A stretch of DNA of 35,255 nt from ZC4RG30 sp964632365 (GCA_964632365.1 CAZWDR010000012.1:1-35255), one strand, 5' to 3'; counted from the stretch's first letter, positions 6,581-15,277 are shown. The notes: generated from the sequence alone by a model not told the origin. Numbers and translations are program-made.

Positions 6581-7431
6581 TGCGGGTCATCGACGACATC
6601 GCGCCGCTGCGCGCCACCGTGCGCCAGTGGCGCGCCGGGGGCGAGCGCATCGGCCTGGTGCCCACCATGGGCTCGCTGCACGACGGACACATGAGCCTGC
6701 TGGCCGCGGCGCGCGGGCAGGCCGATCGGGTGGTTGCCAGCGTGTTCGTGAATCCCCTGCAGTTCGGTCCCGGCGAGGATTTCGAGCGCTATCCGCGCAC
6801 GCCAGCCGAGGACGAACGACTGCTGGCCGCAGCCGGCTGCGACGTGCTGTTCGCCCCGCCGGTGCGCCAGATCTATCCCGACGGCGGACGCAGCGCGACG
6901 CGCGTCAGCGTGGAATCGCTGGCGGGCATCCTCTGCGGACGCTCGCGCCCGGGCCATTTCGATGGTGTCGCGACGATCGTGGCGAAGCTGTTCGGCATCG
7001 TGCAGCCGGATCTTGCCGTGTTCGGCGAGAAGGACTATCAGCAGCTCGCGATCATCCGCCGCATGACGGAGGACCTGGACATCCCCGTCGAGATCGTCGG
7101 CGCGCCCACGGTGCGCGGTGCGGACGGCCTCGCGATGAGTTCGCGCAACCGCTACCTGACCGATGCGGAGCGGGCGGTGGCGCCGCGCATCCATGCGACG
7201 CTGCGCGCCGCGGCAAGCCGCATCCAGGACGGCGATCGCGACTTCGCGGCGCTTTCTGCATGGGGCGAGGCGCAGCTGCGCGAGGCCGGCATGGCGCCGG
7301 ATTATTTCGAGGTGCGCGACGCGCTCAGCCTGCTCGAGCCTGCGGTTGATGCGCGGGAGGTGGTGGTGCTCACTGCCGCCAGGCTGGGCAAGGCCCGGTT
7401 GATCGACAACCTGCGGGTCCCGCTGCGCTGA
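6580..7431 (+). CDS. panC: Pantothenate synthetase
   Basis: PanC condenses pantoate with beta-alanine using ATP (cytoplasm, coenzyme A pathway). The 283-residue protein has the nucleotidyltransferase-like PTMGSLHDGHMSLL motif (HxGH type) near residue 30. It also has FVNPLQFGPGEDFERYPRT, CGRSRPGHFDGVATIVAKLF, FGEKDYQQL and a MSSRNRYL motif (KMSKS-like) near residue 188. Length is normal. Its ATG overlaps the panB stop by one base, so the two are translationally coupled. Confidence 0.97.
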   Translation: MRVIDDIAPLRATVRQWRAGGERIGLVPTMGSLHDGHMSLLAAARGQADRVVASVFVNPLQFGPGEDFERYPRTPAEDERLLAAAGCDVLFAPPVRQIYPDGGRSATRVSVESLAGILCGRSRPGHFDGVATIVAKLFGIVQPDLAVFGEKDYQQLAIIRRMTEDLDIPVEIVGAPTVRGADGLAMSSRNRYLTDAERAVAPRIHATLRAAASRIQDGDRDFAALSAWGEAQLREAGMAPDYFEVRDALSLLEPAVDAREVVVLTAARLGKARLIDNLRVPLR

Positions 7432-7458
7432 CTTCGCTGCCCTGCAGCGGGCGGGCCG

Positions 7459-7464
7459 TATACT
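7459..7464 (+). promoter_or_regulatory. Candidate -10 element for nnrDE (leaderless arrangement)
   Basis: TATACT lies 9 nt before the ATG at 7474 in the 42-bp gap after panC. No Shine-Dalgarno sequence precedes the ATG, and a -35 hexamer is not convincing. A transcript from this -10 would begin at or within a few bases of the start codon. Confidence 0.4.
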
Positions 7465-7473
7465 CCACGGCTC

Positions 7474-8955
7474 ATGCTGCTTCCACGCGAGATCTTCACC
7501 GCGGCACAGGTCCGGCAACTGGAAGCCGCGGCCATTGCCGGTGGCATTCCTGGCTTCACGCTGATGAAGCGCGCGGGCGCGGCCGCGTTTGCAGCGCTTC
7601 GCCAGCGCTGGCCACTGGCCCGCGCGCTGGCGGTGGTGGCGGGTCCGGGCAACAACGGCGGTGACGGCATGGTGCTGGCGCGACTGGCGCGCCAGGCCGG
7701 CCTCGATGTGCAGGTCATGCTGGTCGGCGAACCGGCGGCGCTCTACGGCGAGGCGCGGGAGGCCCATGACGAGCTGCGCGCCGCCGGCATCGACACGCAG
7801 GAATTCAATCCGGCCGTGCTGGCGCGCGCGGACGTGGTGGTCGATGCACTGCTGGGGATCGGCGCACGCGGCGGCATGCGCGACGGCATCGGCGAGGTCA
7901 TCGCGGCGATCAACGAGGCGGGGAGGCGCGTGTTCGCCATCGACCTGCCATCGGGGCTCGATCCGGACAGCGGCCACGCGCTGCCGGCCGTTCGCGCCAC
8001 GGCCACGATCACCTTCATCGCGCTGAAGCAGGGCCTGTTCCTGGGCGAGGGACCAGAGCACACCGGCGATATCCAGTTCGACGGCCTGCAGGTGGCGCGC
8101 GCGCCAATCGAGCCGGCGCTGCGCCGGCTCACCTACGATTCCCTGGCCGAGGTGCTGCCACGGCGCCCGCGCCAGAGCCACAAGGGGCAATTCGGACGGG
8201 TACTGGTGCTCGGCGGCGGCAAGGGCATGCCGGGCGCCGTGCGCCTCGCGGCCGACGCCGCGCTGCGCGTCGGCGCCGGGCTGGTCACGGTGGCGAGCCT
8301 GCCGGAACATCTGGTCGCGGTCACTGGCCCGCGGCCGGAGCTGATGTTCCGCGAGGTCCGCGACGGCTGTGATGTCGCACAGGCCGTCACCGATGCGGAC
8401 GTGATTGCAGTGGGACCGGGACTCGGCCAGGACGCCTGGGCTGGACGCATGCTGGCGGCCGTCATCGAGAACCGCCTGCCCGGACAGCGCATCGTCGCCG
8501 ATGCCGATGCGCTGAACCTGCTCGCGGCCAATCACCCGGATCTGCGGCTGGACGACTGGGTGCTGACCCCGCATCCCGGCGAGGCCGGACGTCTGCTCGG
8601 CATCAATGCCGCCGACGTGCAGCATGACCGGCTCGGTGCGCTGCGCGCGCTGTGTGCGCAGCGCGGTGGAGTCATCGTGCTGAAGGGGGCCGGCACGCTG
8701 ATCGGCGCAAGCGGCCAGGTGCCGCGCCTGTGCGATCACGGCAACCCGGGGATGTCGGCGCCGGGCATGGGCGATGTGCTCACCGGCGCCGTGGCGGGCC
8801 TGCTCGCGCAGAGCGAGCAGACCTTCGAGGCCGCCGCCGCGGCCGTCTACACGCATGCGGTGGCGGGGGATCACTGCGCGCGAAGTGGCTTGCGCGGCCT
8901 GCTGGCGATGGAAGTCGCGCAGGAGCTGCGCGTGGTGCTCGCGCAGCTGCCATGA
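7474..8955 (+). CDS. nnrD: Bifunctional NAD(P)HX epimerase / ADP-dependent NAD(P)HX dehydratase
   Basis: This 493-residue repair enzyme converts damaged hydrated NAD(P)H (R- and S-forms) back to NAD(P)H. The N-terminal epimerase (YjeF_N/NnrE, about 1-215) shows AAIAGGIPGFTLMKRAG, VAGPGNNGGDGMVLARL and VVDALLGIGARGGMRD. It ends with FAIDLPSGLDPDSG. The C-terminal dehydratase (NnrD, about 225-490) has the ribokinase-like motifs HKGQFGRVLVLGGGKGMPGA, VIAVGPGLGQDAW, ADALNLLA, LTPHPGEAGRLLG and GNPGMSAPGMGDVLTGAVAGLLAQ. This is the usual bacterial fused form, formerly yjeF. Its last codons overlap the tsaE start by 4 nt (ATGA). The yjeF-tsaE-amiC order matches E. coli. Confidence 0.95.
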   Translation: MLLPREIFTAAQVRQLEAAAIAGGIPGFTLMKRAGAAAFAALRQRWPLARALAVVAGPGNNGGDGMVLARLARQAGLDVQVMLVGEPAALYGEAREAHDELRAAGIDTQEFNPAVLARADVVVDALLGIGARGGMRDGIGEVIAAINEAGRRVFAIDLPSGLDPDSGHALPAVRATATITFIALKQGLFLGEGPEHTGDIQFDGLQVARAPIEPALRRLTYDSLAEVLPRRPRQSHKGQFGRVLVLGGGKGMPGAVRLAADAALRVGAGLVTVASLPEHLVAVTGPRPELMFREVRDGCDVAQAVTDADVIAVGPGLGQDAWAGRMLAAVIENRLPGQRIVADADALNLLAANHPDLRLDDWVLTPHPGEAGRLLGINAADVQHDRLGALRALCAQRGGVIVLKGAGTLIGASGQVPRLCDHGNPGMSAPGMGDVLTGAVAGLLAQSEQTFEAAAAAVYTHAVAGDHCARSGLRGLLAMEVAQELRVVLAQLP

Positions 8956-9479
8956 ACGGGGCTGGCGCCGGCGACGACGGTTCCCTGGTGCGCTGGCACC
9001 GGCTGGAGGACGAAGCGGCGACGCTGGCATTCGCAGCCAGGCTGGCACGCGCGCTGCCGCCCCTGTCAACGCCTGCCGCGGGCATGCCGCTGGTGGTGCA
9101 TCTGCAGGGTGACCTGGGTGCCGGCAAGACGACGCTGGCGCGCGGCCTGCTGCAGGCACTGGGCGAACGCGGCACGGTGCGCAGCCCGACTTATGCGCTG
9201 ATCGCCGAATATGCGCCGGGCGGCCGGCGGGTGGTGCACCTTGACCTGTATCGGCTGAATGATGCGGATGAGGTGCAGGCGCTGGGCCTGGCGGATCATC
9301 TGCCGGGCAGCACCTTGTGGCTGGTGGAATGGCCGGACCGGGGTGCGGGAGCTGGCCTGCCTGCCGCCGATGCCGAGGTGCATCTGGAGCCGTCCGATGG
9401 CGGCCGCCGCATCCGTCTGGTGCCGAAGACCCCGGCCGGCGAGGACTGGATCGACAGGGCACTCACAGACTCCGGTTGA
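8952..9479 (+). CDS. tsaE: tRNA threonylcarbamoyladenosine biosynthesis ATPase TsaE
   Basis: TsaE is the ATPase partner of TsaB-TsaD in forming t6A37 on ANN-decoding tRNAs. The 175-residue frame has Walker A GDLGAGKTTLARG at about residues 53-65, then VRSPTYALIAEY, VVHLDLYRL (Walker B-like) and a LVEWPDRG motif. All are typical of the family. The ATG at 8952 overlaps the nnrDE stop. It leaves an N-terminus about 20 residues longer than in E. coli (153 residues), rich in Gly/Ala; a later start is possible. Confidence 0.94.
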   Translation: MNGAGAGDDGSLVRWHRLEDEAATLAFAARLARALPPLSTPAAGMPLVVHLQGDLGAGKTTLARGLLQALGERGTVRSPTYALIAEYAPGGRRVVHLDLYRLNDADEVQALGLADHLPGSTLWLVEWPDRGAGAGLPAADAEVHLEPSDGGRRIRLVPKTPAGEDWIDRALTDSG

Positions 9480-9497
9480 TAAATCGTGCCTATCTCG

Positions 9498-9526
9498 TTG
9501 AAAAAGCGATGAAGGGCGCCTACATT
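9498..9526 (+). promoter_or_regulatory. Sigma-70-type promoter for amiC
   Basis: TTGAAA (9498-9503) and TACATT (9521-9526) are separated by exactly 17 bp. The ATG of amiC follows 8 nt after the -10, and there is no Shine-Dalgarno. The transcript would therefore start at about 9533-9535 and be leaderless or nearly so. Of the close-spaced -10/ATG cases in this window, this is the one with the best -35. Confidence 0.6.
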
Positions 9527-9534
9527 ACCGCGCT

Positions 9535-10755
9535 ATGACCACGCCACTGCGTCGGGCCTGGCTTCTCGCATTCGCTGCCGTGCTGGCGGTAGCGCCGCTG
9601 GGCGCCGGCACGTTGCGCAACGTGCTGCTCACGGCGCCTGACGCCGACGGCGCGCGCCTCGTGCTCGATCTGTCCGCCGCACCCGGCAAGCCGCAGGTCT
9701 CCACGCTCACTGATCCGCACCGCCTGGTGATCGACCTGCCTTCCACGGCGGCCGCCGGCAGCCTGAAGCTGCCGCGTGCCGCAGGTCCGGTGCAGGCGCT
9801 GCGCCATGGCGTGCAACCCGGCGGGGCGCTGCGCATCGTGCTCGAACTGAAGCAGCCGTTCCAGTGGACCTCGCGCGTGCAGGGGCGGCAGCTCGTCGTG
9901 GACGTCGGCCGCATTCCCGGCGGTTCCGGAGGGACGGCGGCCGCTGCGCCCGCCGCGGCCGCCAAGGTCCCGGTGCGCGCGAACCATGCGCCGGAGGATG
10001 TCGGCCGCGACATCATCGTGGCCATCGATCCGGGGCATGGCGGGCAGGATCCCGGCGCGATCGGCAAGGCCGGCACGCGCGAGAAGGATGTGGTGCTGGC
10101 GATCTCGCGCGAACTGGCGCGGCGCATCGATGCGGAGCCGGGCATGCGTGCCTACATGACGCGCGCGGATGACCGCTTCATCGTGCTGCGCGAACGCATG
10201 GCGCTGGCGCGTCGCGCCCGCGCCGACATCTTCATCTCGATCCATGCTGACGCGAACCTCAAGTCGAACATCACCGGTTCGTCGGTCTATGTGCTGTCAT
10301 CCGGCGGCGCCTCCAGCGAGGCGGCGCGCTGGCTCGCCGAGCGCGAGAACGCGGCGGACCTGAAGGGCGGCACCTCGCTCAGTGACAAGCCCGATGCGAT
10401 TGCCTCGGTGCTGATGGACCTGTCGCAGAAGGCCAGCATCGGCGCGAGCGGCGAGGCCGCGCAGCATGTGCTGGCGCAGCTCGACCGCGTTGGCACCATC
10501 CGCAAGACGCAGGTGCAGAACGCCGGGTTCATGGTGCTGAAGTCCCCGGACATCCCCTCGATGCTGATCGAGACGGCCTTCATCTCCAATCCCGGCGAGG
10601 AGCAGAAGCTGCGCTCGGCCGCGCACCAGAAGGCCGTGGCCAATGCCATCTTCAACGGCGTGCGCGAGTATTTCCGGGCGCATCCGCCCGATGGCACGCT
10701 GTTCTCGCGCCAGCGCGCCCAGCGCGCGCTGGTCGTCGCGCGCGAGACACCCTGA
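9535..10755 (+). CDS. amiC: N-acetylmuramoyl-L-alanine amidase (AmiC type, AMIN + Amidase_3)
   Basis: This exported zinc amidase cleaves the stem peptide from peptidoglycan during daughter-cell separation. The 406-residue protein starts with a Sec/Tat-like signal peptide (hydrophobic residues 9-24, cleavage near GAG). An AMIN domain follows (about 28-130), which targets the septum or peptidoglycan. Then comes an Ala-rich linker and the Amidase_3 catalytic domain (about 160-390). Zinc and catalytic motifs are AIDPGHGGQDPGA from residue 163, REKDV with the Glu ligand, FISIHADAN, and MLIETAFISNPGEE with the catalytic Glu. It lies between tsaE and mutL as in E. coli (amiB) and Pseudomonas. Confidence 0.95.
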   Translation: MTTPLRRAWLLAFAAVLAVAPLGAGTLRNVLLTAPDADGARLVLDLSAAPGKPQVSTLTDPHRLVIDLPSTAAAGSLKLPRAAGPVQALRHGVQPGGALRIVLELKQPFQWTSRVQGRQLVVDVGRIPGGSGGTAAAAPAAAAKVPVRANHAPEDVGRDIIVAIDPGHGGQDPGAIGKAGTREKDVVLAISRELARRIDAEPGMRAYMTRADDRFIVLRERMALARRARADIFISIHADANLKSNITGSSVYVLSSGGASSEAARWLAERENAADLKGGTSLSDKPDAIASVLMDLSQKASIGASGEAAQHVLAQLDRVGTIRKTQVQNAGFMVLKSPDIPSMLIETAFISNPGEEQKLRSAAHQKAVANAIFNGVREYFRAHPPDGTLFSRQRAQRALVVARETP

Positions 10756-10798
10756 TCCGGTCCCGGCCGGCGGATCCGCAGCGCGGGCCGCCAGCCGG

Positions 10799-10804
10799 TA
10801 AGAT
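10799..10804 (+). promoter_or_regulatory. Candidate -10 element for mutL (leaderless arrangement)
   Basis: TAAGAT lies 9 nt before the ATG at 10814, with no Shine-Dalgarno sequence between. The -35 region is GC-rich and not recognisable. This repeats the arrangement seen before nnrDE and amiC. Confidence 0.35.
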
Positions 10805-10813
10805 GCCCGCGCC

Positions 10814-12694
10814 ATGGGCATCCAGATCCTTCCCTCCCACCTGGTCGACCAGATCGCCGCCGGCGAGGTGGTCGAGCGCCCGGCATCCGTCATCAAGGAA
10901 CTGGTCGAGAACGCGCTGGACGCCGGCGCCTCGCGCATCGACATCGACATCGAGGCCGGCGGCACGCGGCTGATCCGCGTGGCCGACAACGGCCACGGCA
11001 TGCCGCCGGAGGAGCTGGCGCTGGCACTGACCCGCCATGCCACCAGCAAGATCGCGAGTCTCGATGACCTTGCCGCGGTGGAAACGCTGGGATTCCGCGG
11101 TGAGGCGCTGCCGTCGATCGCGGCCGTGGCGCGGCTGCGCCTGGCCTCGCGCGTGCGTGGCGCCCCGGCCGCCTGCGAGATCAACGCGCAGGACGGCCGC
11201 ATCGGCGAGGTGCGTCCCGCGGCGCTGCCCGAGGGGACCCTGGTGGAGGTGCGCGACCTGTTCTTCAACGTGCCGGCGCGCCGGCGGTTCCTGCGCACCG
11301 AGACCACCGAGGCCTCGCAGGTGGCGCGCATGATCGAACGCCTGGCGCTGGCGCGCACCGATGTGGCGCTGCGCTTCACCAGCAATGGCCGCGAGCAGCT
11401 GCGCGTCACTGCCGCGCAGGACGCCGCCGCACAGCGACAGCGTCTGGCCCAGGTGCTGGGGGCGGACTTCGTGGCCGGCTGCATGGAGATCGATGAGTCG
11501 GCAGGTCCGCTGCGGCTGTGCGGCTGGATCAGCCAGCCGACGTTCTCGCGCGCGACTGCCGACCTTGCGCACTGGTTCGTCAATGGCCGGGCCGTGCGCG
11601 ACAAGCTGCTGATGAATGCGGTGAAGCTCGGCTATCGCGACGTGCTGTACGGCGGACGGCATCCGGCCTATGTGCTGCACCTTGCGATCGATCCGCGCGA
11701 GGTGGACGTGAACGCCCACCCGGCCAAGCAGGAGCTGCGCTTCCGCGAATCACGCGGCGTGCACGACTTCATCTTCCGCGCAGTGTCGCGCGCGCTGGCC
11801 GCGACGCGACCGGGACAGCAGGCCAGCGCGGTGGATACGCGGCCATCGCCACTGCCGCAGCACAACCGGCCGTTCGACTTCGCGGCGCACAGCCCGTGGT
11901 CGGTGGGCGAGGCGGTGCGCTCGGCGGGCGGGGCCGGGTCGGGCAGCGGCTCCGGGTCGGGTGGAGGCGGACGTCCTGCCTTCGCAGGTGACGCCTTCGC
12001 GGAGCTGGCGCACGGCGGCCATCGGGAGCACGGCGGCCATCCGGCGCGCGCTGCATCCGGCGCCGCTGCCGGGCCACATCACGCGCAATTCCCGCAACAC
12101 GCCGCGGATCCACGCCCGCTCGGGACCGCGATCGCGCAGCTCCACGGCATCTACATCCTCGCGCAGCACGCCGATGGCCTGGTGCTGGTGGACATGCACG
12201 CCGGCCACGAGCGCGTGCTGTACGAGAAGCTGAAGGCCGATCACGCCGCGCGCCGCGCCGATGCGCAGCACCTGCTCGAACCGGTCACGGTGACATTGCC
12301 GGAAGACGTGCTGGACCACATCCTCGAGGAACAGGCCGAGTGGTCCCGCTGCGGCTTCGAACTCTCGCGCCTCGCGCCGGACCGTCTCGCCGTGCGCAGC
12401 GTGCCCGCGCTGCTGGCGCGCCAGGACGTCGCGCAACTGGTGCGCGACACGGCGCTGGGCATCGTTGCCGACCAGGGCGCGCATCACCTGGAAGGCGCCG
12501 AACACCACCTGCTCGCGACGCTGGCGTGCCGCGGCGCCGTGCATGGTGGCCGGCGCCTGTCGCTGCCTGAAATGGACGCGCTGCTGCGGCAGATGGAGCA
12601 GACCGATCGCGCCAGCCAGTGCAATCACGGGCGGCCGACCTTCACGCGCATCGGTCTTGCGGAACTGGACCGGCTGTTCCTGCGCGGACGGTGA
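10814..12694 (+). CDS. mutL: DNA mismatch repair protein MutL (endonuclease-type)
   Basis: MutL links mismatch recognition by MutS to strand cleavage. The N-terminal GHKL ATPase (about 1-330) shows IAAGEVVERPASVIKELVENALDAGA, VADNGHGM, TRHATSKI and GFRGEALPSIA. The linker (about 370-435) is rich in Gly, Ser and His. The C-terminal dimerisation domain (about 440-626) contains DMHAGHERVLYE from Asp460, matching the endonuclease consensus DQHA(x)2E(x)4E. It also has ACRGAV and CNHGRPT motifs used for metal binding in nicking MutL proteins. This suggests a MutH-independent pathway, as in Pseudomonas. Length is normal. It is followed by miaA after 4 nt. Confidence 0.96.
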   Translation: MGIQILPSHLVDQIAAGEVVERPASVIKELVENALDAGASRIDIDIEAGGTRLIRVADNGHGMPPEELALALTRHATSKIASLDDLAAVETLGFRGEALPSIAAVARLRLASRVRGAPAACEINAQDGRIGEVRPAALPEGTLVEVRDLFFNVPARRRFLRTETTEASQVARMIERLALARTDVALRFTSNGREQLRVTAAQDAAAQRQRLAQVLGADFVAGCMEIDESAGPLRLCGWISQPTFSRATADLAHWFVNGRAVRDKLLMNAVKLGYRDVLYGGRHPAYVLHLAIDPREVDVNAHPAKQELRFRESRGVHDFIFRAVSRALAATRPGQQASAVDTRPSPLPQHNRPFDFAAHSPWSVGEAVRSAGGAGSGSGSGSGGGGRPAFAGDAFAELAHGGHREHGGHPARAASGAAAGPHHAQFPQHAADPRPLGTAIAQLHGIYILAQHADGLVLVDMHAGHERVLYEKLKADHAARRADAQHLLEPVTVTLPEDVLDHILEEQAEWSRCGFELSRLAPDRLAVRSVPALLARQDVAQLVRDTALGIVADQGAHHLEGAEHHLLATLACRGAVHGGRRLSLPEMDALLRQMEQTDRASQCNHGRPTFTRIGLAELDRLFLRGR

Positions 12695-12698
12695 CCTG

Positions 12699-13658
12699 AT
12701 GCGCGCTGCGCTGCCCGCCGGCATAGCCATCCTCGGCCCCACCGGCTGCGGCAAGAGCGCACTGGCGCTGGAGCTGGCGCGGCACCTGCCGGTGGAACTC
12801 ATCAGCGTCGATTCCGCGCAGGTGTACCGTGGCATGGACATCGGCACCGCCAAGCCCACTGCGGCCGAGCAGCGCGCCGTGCCGCATCACCTGCTGGATA
12901 TCCGCGACCCGGAAGAAGCCTATTCGGCCGGACAGTTCCGGTCAGACGCACTTGGTCTCATCGCGAAGGTGGCGGCGCGCCACTGCATTCCGGTGCTGGC
13001 CGGTGGCACGATGCTGTACTTCCGCGCGCTGTTCCGGGGCATCGCCGAACTGCCCCCGGCAGATGCCGCCCTGCGCTCCCGCATCGACGCGGAAGCCGCC
13101 ACGCGCGGTTGGCCGGCGATGCACGCGCAACTGCTCGCCCGTGATCCGGCCGCCGCCGCGCGCATCCATCCCCATGATGCGCAGCGCATCCAGCGTGCAC
13201 TGGAACTGGGTGCATTGACCGGGCGCGCAATCGATGAACTCTGGCAGCAGGAGGATTCCTACAGTTTCAGCGACTGGAGCGTCTGTGTGCTGGAACCGGT
13301 CGACCGGGCGCACCTGCATGAGGCGATCGCAATCCGCTTCCAGCAGATGCTGGAGGCAGGCTTCGTCGAGGAGGTGCGCAGGCTGCTCGACAGGCCGGGT
13401 GTGTCGGAGGAATCCCACACGATGCGGCTGGTGGGATACCGGCAGCTTGCCGCCCATGTATTGGGCCATGATCCGTTGCAGGTGGCGACGGCAAACGGCA
13501 TCGCGGCGACGCGTCAGCTGGCCAAGCGACAGCTGACATGGCTGCGCAGCGGAAAGGTGTTGCCATCCGGCGCCAAGGTGCTGCGCGTCGATCCGTTCGA
13601 CGACACTGCACGGCGGCAGGTGTTGCGCCTGTTGATTCAGGCGCACAGGGCCGCATGA
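12699..13658 (+). CDS. miaA: tRNA dimethylallyltransferase
   Basis: MiaA prenylates A37 of tRNAs that read UNN codons. The 319-residue protein begins at ATG 12699, four bases after the mutL stop. A longer in-frame reading would run inside mutL. It has the P-loop ILGPTGCGKSALALEL, SVDSAQVYRGMDIGTAKPT, PHHLLDIRDPEEAYSAGQF and the VLAGGTMLYFRALFRG stretch. QRIQRALE-type and RQLAKRQLTWLR motifs follow near the C-terminus. It is part of the conserved mutL-miaA-hfq cluster. Confidence 0.96.
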   Translation: MRAALPAGIAILGPTGCGKSALALELARHLPVELISVDSAQVYRGMDIGTAKPTAAEQRAVPHHLLDIRDPEEAYSAGQFRSDALGLIAKVAARHCIPVLAGGTMLYFRALFRGIAELPPADAALRSRIDAEAATRGWPAMHAQLLARDPAAAARIHPHDAQRIQRALELGALTGRAIDELWQQEDSYSFSDWSVCVLEPVDRAHLHEAIAIRFQQMLEAGFVEEVRRLLDRPGVSEESHTMRLVGYRQLAAHVLGHDPLQVATANGIAATRQLAKRQLTWLRSGKVLPSGAKVLRVDPFDDTARRQVLRLLIQAHRAA

Positions 13659-13661
13659 TAA
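13632..13661 (+). promoter_or_regulatory. Possible hfq promoter at the end of miaA
   Basis: TTGATT (13632-13637) and TGATAA (13656-13661) are 18 bp apart, and a second -10-like TAAGAT overlaps at 13659-13664. The hfq start codon is about 30 nt downstream. In E. coli hfq also has its own promoters within miaA. The match is moderate. Confidence 0.35.
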
Positions 13662-13691
13662 GATGCGACGCACCACAATAAGGAGAATGGC

Positions 13692-13943
13692 GTGGCCAAG
13701 ACCCAATCGCTGCAGGACCCGTTCCTCAATGCTCTGCGCAAGGAGCGCGTACCCGTATCGATCTACCTGGTGAACGGCATCAAGCTGCAGGGCACCATCG
13801 ACTCCTTCGACCAGTTCGTGGTGCTGCTGAAGAACAGCGTCAACCAGATGGTCTACAAGCACGCGATCTCCACCGTCGTGCCGGCGCGCAACGTGCGTCT
13901 GCCGGGCGCCGACGAAGAGGCCGTGGAGGGTGCTGCCAGCTGA
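13692..13943 (+). CDS. hfq: RNA chaperone Hfq
   Basis: Hfq is a hexameric Sm-like protein that pairs small RNAs with mRNAs. The 83 residues contain the full Sm core: SLQDPFLNALRKERVPVSIYLVNGIKLQG, the Sm1 end FDQFVVLLKN, and Sm2 YKHAISTVVP. The conserved distal, proximal and rim residues look present. The C-terminal tail is short (about 15 residues, acidic) compared with the 102-residue E. coli protein. The start is GTG 13692 with AAGGAG 7 nt upstream. A nearby ATG at 13687 is out of frame. The stop TGA overlaps the hflX ATG by one base. Confidence 0.97.
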   Translation: MAKTQSLQDPFLNALRKERVPVSIYLVNGIKLQGTIDSFDQFVVLLKNSVNQMVYKHAISTVVPARNVRLPGADEEAVEGAAS

Positions 13944-15277
13944 TGTTCGAACGCCCACGCAGCGGCGAGCGGGCAGTGCTGGTGCGGTTGGGCCTGGGCG
14001 CACCACTCGATCCTGAAGACATCGAGGAGTTCACGCAGCTGGCGCTGTCAGCTGGCGCGGTACCGGTGGCCACCATCACCGGCCGGCGCGAGAAGCCCGA
14101 CCCGCGTTACTTCGTCGGCAGCGGCAAGGCCGAGCAGATCCGCCTCGAGGCGCTCGCCACCGGCTCCGACCTGATCCTGATCGACCATCCGCTCTCCCCG
14201 GCCCAGGAGCGCAACCTCGAGAAGCTCACCGGCAAGCGCGTGCTCGACCGCAGCGGGCTGATCCTCGACATCTTCGCGCAGCGCGCGCGCAGCCATGAGG
14301 GCAAGCTCGAGGTCGAGCTCGCGCAGCTGAAGCACCTCGCCAGCCGGCTGGTGCGCGGCTGGACCCATCTGGAACGGCAGCGCGGCGGCAGCATCGGCCT
14401 GCGCGGTCCCGGCGAGACGCAGCTGGAAACAGATCGCCGGCTGCTCGGCAAGCGCGTACGGGTGCTCACCGAGCGCCTGGAGAAGATCAAGCAGCAGCGT
14501 GAGACCGGACGCGGCGCGCGCGCGGCGATCCCGATTCCTTCGGTGGCGCTGGTGGGTTACACCAACGCGGGCAAGTCCACGTTGTTCCGCGCGCTGTCGG
14601 GTGACACCGATGTCTATGTCGCCGATCAGCTGTTCGCGACCCTCGATCCCACCGTACGGCGTCTGCGCCTGCCCGGCGGCACGCAGGTGGTGGTGGCCGA
14701 CACGGTTGGTTTCATCCGCGACCTGCCGCACGAGCTGGTGGCGGCGTTCCAGTCCACGCTCACCGAGGCGCGCGAGGCCACGCTGCTGCTGCATGTGATC
14801 GACGCCAGTGATCCGCGCCGCGGCGAGCACATTGCGCAGGTGGAGGCCGTGCTCGAGCAGATCGGTGCCGGCCAGATTCCCGCGCTGCGCATCTACAACA
14901 AGATCGATCGCCTCGAGGAGGCGCCGCGCGTGGACCGCGGCGAGGACGGCAGCATCGCGGCCGTGTGGATCAGCGCCGCGAACGGGCAGGGCTTCGACCT
15001 GCTCGGCCGCGCCATCGCCGAGCGGCTCGCGCGCACCGTGCGGCGGGCGCGCCTGCGGCTGCCGCTGTCTGCCGGTGCCGCCCGCGCGCGGTTGTATGAG
15101 TCGGGCGCGGTGCAGGCCGAACACCAGAGCGACACCGCACTGGAACTCGACGTGGAGCTTCCGGAAGACGAACTGGAGCGCCTCGTGAAGGAATCCGGGG
15201 CTGAACTTGTGACCCCGGACGGCGATACCCTAGAATCCCCGGGCACTACGCACCGCCTTTCATCCGAATGGCGGTAA
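13943..15277 (+). CDS. hflX: Ribosome-associated GTPase HflX
   Basis: HflX is a GTPase that binds the 50S subunit and splits stalled ribosomes under stress. The 444-residue protein has the HflX N-terminal domain, including RREKPDPRYFVGSGKAEQI, LIDHPLSPAQERNLE and the helical RLVRGWTHLERQRGG segment. The Gly-rich GLRGPGETQLETDRR motif is also present. Its G domain has G1 GYTNAGKST, G2/Switch LFATLDPT, G3 DTVGFIRDLP and G4 NKID. It shares a base with the hfq stop and precedes hflK, the standard gammaproteobacterial order. Confidence 0.97.
   Translation: MFERPRSGERAVLVRLGLGAPLDPEDIEEFTQLALSAGAVPVATITGRREKPDPRYFVGSGKAEQIRLEALATGSDLILIDHPLSPAQERNLEKLTGKRVLDRSGLILDIFAQRARSHEGKLEVELAQLKHLASRLVRGWTHLERQRGGSIGLRGPGETQLETDRRLLGKRVRVLTERLEKIKQQRETGRGARAAIPIPSVALVGYTNAGKSTLFRALSGDTDVYVADQLFATLDPTVRRLRLPGGTQVVVADTVGFIRDLPHELVAAFQSTLTEAREATLLLHVIDASDPRRGEHIAQVEAVLEQIGAGQIPALRIYNKIDRLEEAPRVDRGEDGSIAAVWISAANGQGFDLLGRAIAERLARTVRRARLRLPLSAGAARARLYESGAVQAEHQSDTALELDVELPEDELERLVKESGAELVTPDGDTLESPGTTHRLSSEWR
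15207..15236 (+). promoter_or_regulatory. Possible hflK promoter inside hflX
   Basis: TTGTGA (15207-15212) and TAGAAT (15231-15236) are separated by 18 bp within the last codons of hflX. The start point would be near 15243, about 60 nt before the proposed hflK start. This would allow hflKC-purA expression independent of hfq-hflX. Confidence 0.4.

Noticed and set aside
6550..9462. Long minus-strand open frame (about 970 codons) opposite panC, nnrDE and tsaE
   Set aside because: It mirrors well-identified genes on the other strand, has no family-like motif and no ribosome site.
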